64,000 bases of DNA, taken from the NCBI GenBank assembly GCA_020639235.1, contig JACKHC010000001.1, positions 1,054,001-1,118,000 on the forward strand, written 5' to 3'. Under the pieces are notes generated by a model. It was not told the DNA's origin. It searched no databases and saw nothing but the letters and a program-made list of their open reading frames with translations. The translations under genes were made by a program, and so were the position numbers. Of this stretch, positions 53,689 to 61,811 are shown piece by piece; within the stretch, counting starts at the first letter, position 1; each line of letters opens with the position of its first letter. Source of the stretch: Phycisphaeraceae bacterium (GTDB lineage Bacteria > Planctomycetota > Phycisphaerae > Phycisphaerales > UBA1924).

Positions 53689-55019
53689 CCGACGATCGCC
53701 CCGATCGCACCGAGACGCGCCGCACACTCCGCGATCTCGTCCTCGTGGCCGGCGGCAAGATTCTCTCGATGGGCGCGCTCTTCGCCTGCGCCGTCATCGC
53801 CGCGCGCGTCGGCGGCGGCGAGGAAGCCACCGAGTTCGGCCTCTACTCAACCGCCATCGCGACCATTCTCATCCTCGACGCAATCATCGGCTCCCCCCTC
53901 GATTATTCCGCCGTACGCTTCGGCGCGCTCCACCACAACGAGCCCGCCCGTGTCGATCGATTCCAGGCCGCGACCTTCCGACTCAAACTCATCATCGCCG
54001 CCATCTTCCTGGCAGCATGCGCCGCCGCCGGGCCCTGGATCGCCCGCCGCCTCTTCGAGGGCGAGTCGCGCACCACGCTCCTCTACCTCACGCTCGCTTC
54101 CACGTTCGCCCTCCTCCTCGCACGCGGCACATCCGCCAACCTTCAGATCCGCTCCCGCTTCATGGTCTACTCGCTGTTCGACACCGGAATCGCGGCCGTG
54201 CGCCTCGCGCTCCTCGCCGCCGCAGCCATCCTCGGCGCACACACCGCCGAGCCCCTCGTCGGCGTATTCGGCGCCTCCGCACTCGCGATGTTCGTCGTGT
54301 TCCTCGGCGTCCGCCAACCCTATCTCCGCGCCAAATGGCCCGATCGCCAGGACGCCCGCGCCATCCTCAGGTTCATCACCGCCACTGCCGGCGTCATCGT
54401 CCTCGGCACCATCACCGGCAAGGCCGACATACCCATCCTGAGCGCACTCACCTCCGCGCACATCGCCGGCATCTACGCCGCCGCCGCGCAGGTCGCCATG
54501 CTCGCCACCATGCTCGCCGGGTACGCCTGCATCGTGTTCCAGCCGCGCCTCATCCCCATGGCGCGCCAGGGCAAACTCACGCGGCTCATCGGCGCAAACC
54601 TCCTCGCCGGGCTTGCGATCGGCGTGCTCGCCGCCCCGCTGGTCATCTGGGCCCTCCCGCCGGCGATGGTCGCCGTGTTCGGCCAGACCTACGCCGACTC
54701 CGTGCCCATCCTGCGAATCCTGCTCATCGGCACGTGGCTCGACATCCTCTTCATGCCCGTTCTCATGACGTTCGCGATGCAGACCAGGCCCGTCGCGTGC
54801 CTCGCCGGCGAAGTCGTGATCACCGCCGCGTTTTTCGCCGTCATGCCCATCGTGTCGCGCGTCAATGAAATCGACGCCGCCATCACCCTTGCATGGATCA
54901 TGACCGCGGTGCGCGTCGCCAAAATGGTGCTCTATACCGCCGTGACAACCGTCGCCATGCGCGGCCCGCTCCCCGAACCCAGCGTCGCCGAGACCGAAGC
55001 CCCAGCGGAAGTCACATAA
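53685..55019 (+). CDS. Wzx-like flippase (oligosaccharide transporter)
   Basis: Predicted 444-residue membrane protein with about 12 helices, of the MOP/polysaccharide transporter superfamily (LVLVAGGKILSMGALFACAV; YSTAIATILILDAIIGSPLD; AGIYAAAAQVAMLATMLAGY). It should flip lipid-linked repeats to the periplasmic face. ATGA overlap with the methyltransferase. It is convergent with rmlC: the two 3' ends overlap by eight bases. Confidence 0.88.
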   Translation: MTDDRPDRTETRRTLRDLVLVAGGKILSMGALFACAVIAARVGGGEEATEFGLYSTAIATILILDAIIGSPLDYSAVRFGALHHNEPARVDRFQAATFRLKLIIAAIFLAACAAAGPWIARRLFEGESRTTLLYLTLASTFALLLARGTSANLQIRSRFMVYSLFDTGIAAVRLALLAAAAILGAHTAEPLVGVFGASALAMFVVFLGVRQPYLRAKWPDRQDARAILRFITATAGVIVLGTITGKADIPILSALTSAHIAGIYAAAAQVAMLATMLAGYACIVFQPRLIPMARQGKLTRLIGANLLAGLAIGVLAAPLVIWALPPAMVAVFGQTYADSVPILRILLIGTWLDILFMPVLMTFAMQTRPVACLAGEVVITAAFFAVMPIVSRVNEIDAAITLAWIMTAVRVAKMVLYTAVTTVAMRGPLPEPSVAETEAPAEVT

Positions 55020-55587
55020 GGTCCGGCGATTCCGCCAGCGTCGGCAGCCGGTCGTCGCGCGGCGAGAGCAGCACGACGCCCGCATCAACGCCCCAGTCAA
55101 TCGCCAGCCGTGGATCGTCAAACCGAATCCCGCGGTCGTGGTCCGGCGAGTAGTGCGCTGTCACGAAGTAACTGATGTGCGTGCCCGGCTCGAGCGACAA
55201 AATCCCGTGCCCGAATCCCTTGGGCACCAGCATCTGCCGCCCATTCTCAGCCGAGAGCAGACACGAGGCCCAGCGCCCGAAGGTCGCCGACCCGCGCCGA
55301 AGATCAACCGCCACATCCAGCGCCGAGCCAGTCACCACGCGGACCAGTTTGTCCTGCTGATGCTCGCCGATCTGATAATGAATCCCCCGGAGCGTGTACG
55401 CCGGATCGGAAAAGGCGTGGTTCTCCTGGATGAACCGGAGCCCGATCCCCGCCGCGCGAAGGTCCCGCTCGTTGAACACCTCCGAGAAGTACCCGCGATC
55501 GTCCCGGAAGCGGCGCGGCTCGACCACCCGCACCTCGGGAAGCGCCTCGCTCACGCTCGTGATCTTCACCCGCGAATCGCCCGACAT
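55012..55587 (-). CDS. rfbC: dTDP-4-dehydrorhamnose 3,5-epimerase
   Basis: A 191-residue RmlC enzyme. Family signatures are FRDDRGYFSEVFNERDLRAA, RGIHYQIGEHQQDKLVRV with the catalytic histidine, DVAVDLRRGSATFGRW, and VPKGFGHGILSLE. It acts after RfbB in the route from glucose-1-phosphate to dTDP-L-rhamnose. The final reductase (rfbD) is not in the window, so the end product could be another dTDP-6-deoxysugar. It starts four bases after rfbB ends. Confidence 0.95.
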   Translation of the reverse strand: MSGDSRVKITSVSEALPEVRVVEPRRFRDDRGYFSEVFNERDLRAAGIGLRFIQENHAFSDPAYTLRGIHYQIGEHQQDKLVRVVTGSALDVAVDLRRGSATFGRWASCLLSAENGRQMLVPKGFGHGILSLEPGTHISYFVTAHYSPDHDRGIRFDDPRLAIDWGVDAGVVLLSPRDDRLPTLAESPDLM

Positions 55588-55591
55588 CAAA

Positions 55592-56629
55592 CTAACCCTT
55601 CTTCGATCGTGCAGAGTTCCCGATCTTCGCGTGATCGTTGGACCGCCACCAGTCCTCGTTCTCGCGATACCACCGGATCGTGCTCTCCAGCGCATCGGGC
55701 CACGCCGACCGCGTCGGCCTCCATCCGAGTTCCTCATGCATCTTGGTCGCGTCGATCGCGTACCGCCGGTCATGCCCGAGCCGATCCTCCACATACCGGA
55801 TCATCGACTCGCCATGCCCCATGATGCCCAGGATCGCCCGCACCAGTTCGAGATTCGAGCGCTCGTTGTCGCCCCCGATGTTGTACACCTCGCCCGCCCG
55901 CCCACGCTCCATCACAGCCAGCACCGCCGAGCAGTGATCGTCCACGTGCAGCCAGTCGCGGACATTCAGCCCGTCGCCGTACAGCGGGATCTGCTTGCCC
56001 TGCAGCAGATTCGTCACGAACAGCGGAATCGCTTTCTCCGTGAGCTGCCTCGGCCCGAGATTATTCGAGCACCGCGTCGTCACGATGTCCAGCCCGTGCG
56101 TGTGCGCATACGCAGAACACAACAGGTCGCCCCCCGCCTTCGACGCGGCGTACGGGCTCCGCGGATCGATCGGCGTGCGCTCCGTGAACTTCAGGTCCGG
56201 ACGATCAAGCGGGAGCGAACCGTACACCTCGTCCGTGCTCACATACAGCATCCGCTTCGAGGCGCCCGACCGCTTGGCATCGAGCAGCACATCCAGAATG
56301 ACCTGCGTCCCCAGCACATTCGTTCGGATGAACGGAGACGAGTCCTGGATCGATCGATCGACATGGCTCTCCGCCGCGAAGTGCAGCACACCGTCGCATT
56401 GGCCCACCAACTCCGTGACCAGCGCCCGATCGCAGATGTCGCCCTTGACAAAACGATGACGCGACCCGTCGAGCCCGTCCAGATTCCGCAGGTTGCCCGA
56501 GTACGCCAGCGCATCGAGATTGATCGTCCGCACGCCCGGACGCTCGCGCTGCAGAAAGTGCAGCATGTTGGAGCCGATGAACCCGGCTCCCCCGGTTACG
56601 AGGTATGTCTGCAAGAGTGACTCCTCCAT
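55592..56629 (-). CDS. rfbB: dTDP-glucose 4,6-dehydratase
   Basis: A 345-residue RmlB enzyme (extended SDR): the NAD motif TGGAGFIGSN near residues 11-20, FAAESHVDRSI, STDEVYG and active-site YAASKAGGD, followed by RCSNNLGPRQ and the KLIP-like ending TEKAIPLFVTNLLQGKQIPL. It converts dTDP-glucose to dTDP-4-keto-6-deoxyglucose. The chosen ATG at 56629 gives the usual N-terminus; an upstream ATG would add 13 residues. Confidence 0.95.
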   Translation of the reverse strand: MEESLLQTYLVTGGAGFIGSNMLHFLQRERPGVRTINLDALAYSGNLRNLDGLDGSRHRFVKGDICDRALVTELVGQCDGVLHFAAESHVDRSIQDSSPFIRTNVLGTQVILDVLLDAKRSGASKRMLYVSTDEVYGSLPLDRPDLKFTERTPIDPRSPYAASKAGGDLLCSAYAHTHGLDIVTTRCSNNLGPRQLTEKAIPLFVTNLLQGKQIPLYGDGLNVRDWLHVDDHCSAVLAVMERGRAGEVYNIGGDNERSNLELVRAILGIMGHGESMIRYVEDRLGHDRRYAIDATKMHEELGWRPTRSAWPDALESTIRWYRENEDWWRSNDHAKIGNSARSKKG

Positions 56630-56664
56630 CGTCCCGTTCAGCGCTGATCGGACGCCCGAACCGC

Positions 56665-57408
56665 TCAATCCACCTTGTTCGCGCCCGACTCCGAGACCCG
56701 CAACCCTGTACGGAGAAGCGCGTCAGGCGTGCCCGCGTCCGCCCACCAACCATCAAGGAAATCGTATGTCAGGCGCCCACGCTCCAGGTACGCGCGATTC
56801 ACATCCGTGATCTCGAGCTCGCCGCGATGGCTCGGCTTGAGGGTCCGGCAGATGTCAAACACATCCGAGTCATAGAAGTAGATCCCGATCACCGCATAGT
56901 TGCTCGGGGGGTCCTTCGGCTTCTCGATGATGTCCACGATCTTGTGACCGCTCCCGTTCATCTCCAGCCGCGCCACCCCGAACCGATGCGGGTCCGGCAC
57001 CTCGTGCAGGATCACCTTCGCGCCGCCGCCCTGCTCCCGGAATGCGTCCGCAGCGTGCCGGACATTCCGCTCAATGATGTTGTCGCCCAGAATGACGCAG
57101 ATGTCGTCCTTGCCGACAAACGGCTCGGCCAGCGCCAGGGCCTGTGCAATACCACCCGCGCCGTCCTGCACCGCGTAGTGAATCGCGCGCAGGCCGTGCT
57201 CCGACCCATCGCCGAGCAGCCGCTTGTAGGTGTTCAGGTGATCGCCGCCCGTCACGATCACAACCTCGTCAATCCCGAGGTTGCGAACGCACCCGAGCGG
57301 GTAATAAATCATCGGCCGGTCAAAGACCGGGAGCAGATGCTTATTCGTGACTCGGGTAAGCGGAGCAAGGCGCGTTCCGGTCCCACCCGCAAGAATGACA
57401 CCCTTCAT
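56665..57408 (-). CDS. rfbA: Glucose-1-phosphate thymidylyltransferase (short form)
   Basis: Predicted 247-residue nucleotidyltransferase: MKGVILAGGTGTRLAPLTRV with the G-G-T-G-T-R-L loop, then FDRPMIYYPL, ICVILGDNIIE with the metal Asp, and ELEITDVNRAYLERG. It makes dTDP-glucose, the precursor for RfbB. It is about 40 residues shorter than enteric RmlA, ending after WADAGTPDALLRTGLRVSES; short forms like this are known in other phyla. It heads the minus-strand rfbA-rfbB-rfbC set. Confidence 0.93.
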   Translation of the reverse strand: MKGVILAGGTGTRLAPLTRVTNKHLLPVFDRPMIYYPLGCVRNLGIDEVVIVTGGDHLNTYKRLLGDGSEHGLRAIHYAVQDGAGGIAQALALAEPFVGKDDICVILGDNIIERNVRHAADAFREQGGGAKVILHEVPDPHRFGVARLEMNGSGHKIVDIIEKPKDPPSNYAVIGIYFYDSDVFDICRTLKPSHRGELEITDVNRAYLERGRLTYDFLDGWWADAGTPDALLRTGLRVSESGANKVD

Positions 57409-57711
57409 GGTCAACAACTCACTTCTTTGAAGAGGAATGGGGAGAATACCCCAGATCCCCGGGGGCATCCACATTGATCACGCAATGCGCACCCCTCCGA
57501 CCCGTCGGCGCCAACCACACATTCAAGCGACACCGTAGTTTGGAAAGCGTTTGGATCTCATGACGCTCCCGTCGACCCGCTCGCCATAACCTTCACCCGC
57601 GTAGCAAATTGCGCCCCGCCCGATCAAACAGTCTGATAACCAAAGGCGCCGACTCGGCCGGCCTCCTTCCGCCATCATGCCGGTGCTACATCAGGCATCC
57701 ATCCGCACCCC
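57409..57711. other. Intergenic, upstream of rfbA
   Basis: About 300 bases that should hold the rfbA promoter and the end of the cytochrome transcript. No clean terminator or consensus promoter can be assigned by eye, and no gene is supported. Confidence 0.4.
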
Positions 57712-60096
57712 CTAATCGTTCCCGTTCGGGTGGCACGCCAGGCACGCCGGGCTCGACCACACATATCCGTTCACCTCATGGTGCACCTGATCCATCCGGG
57801 TCTGACGATGCTCGTGGCAGTCAATGCATGAGAACACAGAAGAGTTGCCCGGCACGATGTGGCAATCCGAACAATCCAAATGGCTGTGCGGCCCGTTGTT
57901 GATCGGGAAGTCGTGGTTGAACACCGCGCTCTGCCAGGTCACATTCGAGAAGTGGCACTGATCGCAGTCCGTCGGGAATCCGACATCCTGGTGATCCGGA
58001 TCGGTAGTGCTGTTGTAGTCATCAAGATGGCACGCCACACAATCGCCCGGCAACCCGTGATACACATTCGAACCGTGACACGTATTGCAGTTGTGACCCG
58101 CATGCCCGCCCGTCAACGGGAACGCATTCGTGTGCGAATTCGAACCGTTGTCCCAGGTCGCCGTCGTATGACAGTTCTGGCAGATCGTGCTGATGCCCGC
58201 AGCCCCGTGGTTCGGGTCCGTGGTCCCCTGGTAATCGTCAAAGTGGCACGAGACACACGCCGTAGACAGCCCCGTATATACACCGCCCACATGGCAATCC
58301 GTGCAGTCAAGACCGGAGTGTCCTTGCGTCAACGGGAAAGTACCCGGATGACTGAACGCAGCGCCCTGCCAGGTCGCCGTCGAGAAATGGCAGATCTCGC
58401 AGTCCGTAGAGAACCCACTCGCCGCATGGTTGGGGGCGTTCGTGCCGTTGTAATCACCGATATGGCAGGTGACGCAGTCACTCGGCAATCCTTGGTACAC
58501 ATTCGAACCGTGACAGGTATTGCAGTTATGACCAGCATGCCCGCCCGTCAACGGGAATGCGTTCGTATGCACATACGAGGCCGGATCCCACGCGTTGATC
58601 GTGTGACAGTTCTCGCAGGTCATGCTCAGATGCGCAGCACCATGGCTCGGGTCCGATGCCCCCTGGTAGTCCCCGAGATGGCACGAAACGCAGCTCGTCG
58701 AGAGCCCTGTGTACACGCCGCCCACATGGCAATCGTCGCACGTCAGCCCGCCGTGCCCGCCGACAAGCGGGAACGTCGCCGGATGCGAGAAGGCAGCACC
58801 CTCCCACATCACAGTCGTGTGGCAATCCTCACAGTTCGTGCCAAACCCGCTTGTCGCGTGGTTCGGGTCAGTCGTCCCCTGGTAATCCGCGAGGTGGCAC
58901 GACACGCAGTCAGTAGAGAGACCCGTATACACGCCGCCGATATGGCAGTCCTCGCAGTCAAGCCCCGAGTGACCCTGCGTCAACGGGAATGTCGCCGGGT
59001 GATTGAACTGCGCACCCTCCCAGCGCCGCGTCGTGTGGCAGAGCTCGCAATCCGTCGAGAACCCGCTCGCCGCGTGGCTCGGCTCCGTCGTCGCCTGGTA
59101 GTCGTCAAAGTGGCACGACACGCAATCCGAAGACAGCCCGGTGTAGACGCCGCCGATGTGGCAATCCGAACAGTCAAGCCCCGCATGACCCAGCGTCAGC
59201 GGGAAGGCCGGCGTGTGATTGAACGCCGCCCCCGTCCAGCCCTGCGTGGTGTGGCAATCCTCGCAATCCGTCGAGAATCCCGCCAGCGCATGGTTCGGGC
59301 TCGTTGTCGACTGGAAGTCCGACGCGTGGCACGAAATGCAATCCGTCGAAAGCCCGCCGAAACTATTCCCCGAGTGGCAATCATCGCAACGCAGCCCGCC
59401 GTGCCCCCCCGAGAGCGGGAACGTCCGCGGGTGCGAGAAGGTGATCGCTCCGTCCCACGCGATGGGCGAGTGGCACAGGTCGCACGATGTCCCGAATCCG
59501 ACCTCCGTATGCACAGGGTCCCGTGTCTTGTTGTAGTCATCGAAGTGGCACGACACGCACGACGTGTCGAGAGGCAGAAAGACATTCGACTCCGCGCCCT
59601 CGTGGCACATGAAGCACTCAATCGCGGCGTGCGCACCGAGCAACGGGAACCGAGTCTTGTTGTGCCGGGCGATCGCGTCGCGCGGCTTCCAGGTGTCCTC
59701 GTTGTGACAAGAGTCGCACGCGGGCCCGAGATGCCCCAGGTGAATGTCCACATGGCACCCCGCGCATCCCTTGGCCGCGAACTGCGCCACCGGACCCCGA
59801 TCGTTGTGGCACAACAGACACTGGGCGTCACGGTGCGCGCCCGTCAGCGCCACGCCCGTCTCCGCCTCGTGATCGAACGAGAAATCCGGCTTGAGCGTGT
59901 TCCAGTCCGTACCCGTATGGCAGAGCGTGCAGTCCGCCGGGAACGAGTCGTGCGGCACCACGGGCCCGAGCCGATCGTCCCATCCCTGACGAATCTGGAT
60001 TCGCGTGCAGGACGCCCAGAACACGAGCGTCGCGCAGATCGCGACCGCCTTGATGCGAGGTGAAAGCCGCTTGGTCGTGGTGTGTTCGCTTGTCAT
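57712..60096 (-). CDS. 31-haem c-type cytochrome lipoprotein
   Basis: A 794-residue exported protein with 31 CxxCH haem-binding motifs by my count. The signal sequence (IKAVAICATLVFWASC) ends in a lipobox-like WASC, suggesting membrane anchoring. From about residue 180 to the end it is built of a roughly 66-residue repeat with three CxxCH each: a 'FPLTxGHxGLxCxDCHxG' part, a 'LSTDCVSCHxxDYQ' part and a 'GFSTDCExCHTTxxW' part. It resembles large decahaem-like or multihaem cytochromes that relay electrons across cell surfaces. It is the last gene of the operon, three bases after the barrel gene. Confidence 0.92.
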   Translation of the reverse strand: MTSEHTTTKRLSPRIKAVAICATLVFWASCTRIQIRQGWDDRLGPVVPHDSFPADCTLCHTGTDWNTLKPDFSFDHEAETGVALTGAHRDAQCLLCHNDRGPVAQFAAKGCAGCHVDIHLGHLGPACDSCHNEDTWKPRDAIARHNKTRFPLLGAHAAIECFMCHEGAESNVFLPLDTSCVSCHFDDYNKTRDPVHTEVGFGTSCDLCHSPIAWDGAITFSHPRTFPLSGGHGGLRCDDCHSGNSFGGLSTDCISCHASDFQSTTSPNHALAGFSTDCEDCHTTQGWTGAAFNHTPAFPLTLGHAGLDCSDCHIGGVYTGLSSDCVSCHFDDYQATTEPSHAASGFSTDCELCHTTRRWEGAQFNHPATFPLTQGHSGLDCEDCHIGGVYTGLSTDCVSCHLADYQGTTDPNHATSGFGTNCEDCHTTVMWEGAAFSHPATFPLVGGHGGLTCDDCHVGGVYTGLSTSCVSCHLGDYQGASDPSHGAAHLSMTCENCHTINAWDPASYVHTNAFPLTGGHAGHNCNTCHGSNVYQGLPSDCVTCHIGDYNGTNAPNHAASGFSTDCEICHFSTATWQGAAFSHPGTFPLTQGHSGLDCTDCHVGGVYTGLSTACVSCHFDDYQGTTDPNHGAAGISTICQNCHTTATWDNGSNSHTNAFPLTGGHAGHNCNTCHGSNVYHGLPGDCVACHLDDYNSTTDPDHQDVGFPTDCDQCHFSNVTWQSAVFNHDFPINNGPHSHLDCSDCHIVPGNSSVFSCIDCHEHRQTRMDQVHHEVNGYVWSSPACLACHPNGND

Positions 60097-60099
60097 GTG

Positions 60100-61806
60100 T
60101 CAGAACCGGTAAGAGATATACAGGCCGAGCGTGTACACATCGTCCTCTTCACCGAAGTAGTAATCGCCGCTGAAATCCAGATACCACTTCCCGAGATACC
60201 AACCAACGCCGCCACGCACAAGATTCCGCACGTGCGAGTCGTCGCCCCCAAGCGTCGCCACCCCGTCGTATTGGAAAAACTCATAACCGAGGTACGCGCT
60301 CATCGATCTGTACTGCTGCCGCGCCTCGAACCGGAATCCGCTCCCCGAGTTGAAGTTCCCGTCAACAAAGAACCCCGTCGCGCGCAACGACGGGTAATCC
60401 GGTCCGAAGCCGCTCCAGTCAACAGTCAGGTCGCCGCTCGTGCCGTCATTGGTCTCGTCCTCCCAGTAGTCAAAGCTCGCCGTAAACCGCAGATCCTCGA
60501 TCGGCTTCATCCAGGCCGAAAGACTCATCCGATCCACCCGCCCGTTCTCGATGATCTCCACCGGGAGCAGCCGATAATCGCCCCGCTCCAGTTCCGGCCA
60601 ACGGAACCGCGAATACCCCGCCGACGCACCGAAGTACTTGACCGGCGTGTACCGGACCTGCGTCCACAACTCCGTCAGTTCCACGCCGGGGCCCTTGATC
60701 TCGTCGCCGCTGTCGTAGATGTCCGCGCGGAACGAACCGAACAACCACAACTGATCGTTCGGCCGCCAGTTCACGCGTCCGACGACCTGATCCCGATCCG
60801 CCTCCCAGTCATGCCATGTTTTCTGATAGCCCAGAGTCGCCGAAGCAAACCCCGGCTTCTCCGACTCGTAGTTCACAAAGACGTGCGCCCCAAAGTCGCC
60901 GTCCCAGTCCCGGTCGCGGTTGTTCAGCGGAATCATCCCCGCCCCCGCGCCGATCGTGAAGCCATGGGTCAACTGCAGCGCCGCCTCGGCGCCATCGATC
61001 AATCCGAGCTCGGGAAGGTAAATCGAATAGAACCGCCCGAACTCGATGCGGTACGGCGCGTAATCCTCCCCGCCAAACGCATACGACAGCCGCTCGAGCC
61101 GCCAGTTCACCTCCGTCTCGGAGTCACGTCCCGTGAACATGTCGTGATGAACCGCCGTCTCGCCGTCAAACCTGAATCGCCCGCCGTCACGAAGCAGATT
61201 CCGCACCGTAAACGATGCCCCCATCCGCACCGTCGTGAATGTCGCGTCGCGGCCCGACCCGCCGTCATGGGTCAGCCGAGAGTTGATGTACGCGCGCCCC
61301 GACAACTTCGTCGGGCGATCCTCCGGCTTCTGCCGGCTCACCGGCGCGAGCAACGGATCATCGGGCGACACGCCCGATAGATCCGTCTTCCACGGCGGAT
61401 GCTCCGGCACCGTCGTCTCGGGCGCACCCACCGCACCATCCGGCGCCGGCTCATCAGGAGGCGGGGCGGCGCTCGTCGGGAGCATCACCTCACCCGTCGT
61501 CCCGATCGATGGCACCTCCACGCCCGAAGGCAAATCCGCACGCGAACTCCCCGCCGACACGATCGTGATCACCGCGTGAATCGTCGAGCCGTCCGACGGG
61601 TGCAGCACCAGGTCCATCCCCGCTGTGACGCCATCGAGCCGACCCTTGTCGATGAAAACGCTCTGACCAGACACCGAGGTCACCACCACCTGCAGCGGCG
61701 CCGGATCGTCGCCGGAAACCCGGTCCTCTCCGAGCGCGCGCACCGACCCCCCGACCAACACAACAATCGAAACAAGCATCAGGCACCACCGCAACGGAGT
61801 CCGCAT
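60100..61806 (-). CDS. Outer-membrane beta-barrel (candidate porin of a cytochrome conduit)
   Basis: Predicted 568-residue exported protein with a signal peptide (CLMLVSIVVLVGGSVRALG). Residues about 35-110 form a small domain (VTSVSGQSVFIDKGRLDGVT). A proline-rich linker follows, then ~400 residues of alternating polar/aromatic strands typical of outer-membrane barrels, ending LGLYISYRF with the terminal Phe needed for BAM insertion. It lacks CxxCH. Placed between two giant multihaem cytochromes, it is likely to be the MtrB/PioB-like sheath; that role is inferred from context, not similarity I can see. A GAGGTGAGGA site supports the start. Confidence 0.78.
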   Translation of the reverse strand: MRTPLRWCLMLVSIVVLVGGSVRALGEDRVSGDDPAPLQVVVTSVSGQSVFIDKGRLDGVTAGMDLVLHPSDGSTIHAVITIVSAGSSRADLPSGVEVPSIGTTGEVMLPTSAAPPPDEPAPDGAVGAPETTVPEHPPWKTDLSGVSPDDPLLAPVSRQKPEDRPTKLSGRAYINSRLTHDGGSGRDATFTTVRMGASFTVRNLLRDGGRFRFDGETAVHHDMFTGRDSETEVNWRLERLSYAFGGEDYAPYRIEFGRFYSIYLPELGLIDGAEAALQLTHGFTIGAGAGMIPLNNRDRDWDGDFGAHVFVNYESEKPGFASATLGYQKTWHDWEADRDQVVGRVNWRPNDQLWLFGSFRADIYDSGDEIKGPGVELTELWTQVRYTPVKYFGASAGYSRFRWPELERGDYRLLPVEIIENGRVDRMSLSAWMKPIEDLRFTASFDYWEDETNDGTSGDLTVDWSGFGPDYPSLRATGFFVDGNFNSGSGFRFEARQQYRSMSAYLGYEFFQYDGVATLGGDDSHVRNLVRGGVGWYLGKWYLDFSGDYYFGEEDDVYTLGLYISYRF

Positions 61807-61811
61807 GGTCC

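Noticed and set aside
58000..59300. CRISPR-like repeats
   Set aside because: The repeats are longer than CRISPR repeats, vary, and stay in frame with CxxCH motifs; they are protein repeats.
57859..60063. 734-codon plus-strand frame rich in Arg, Val and Ala
   Set aside because: It is the complement of the multihaem cytochrome repeats; the regular CxxCH frame is the real one.
60082..61380. 432-codon plus-strand frame
   Set aside because: Antisense shadow of the barrel gene; composition (RRHPV...) is typical of GC-rich shadows.
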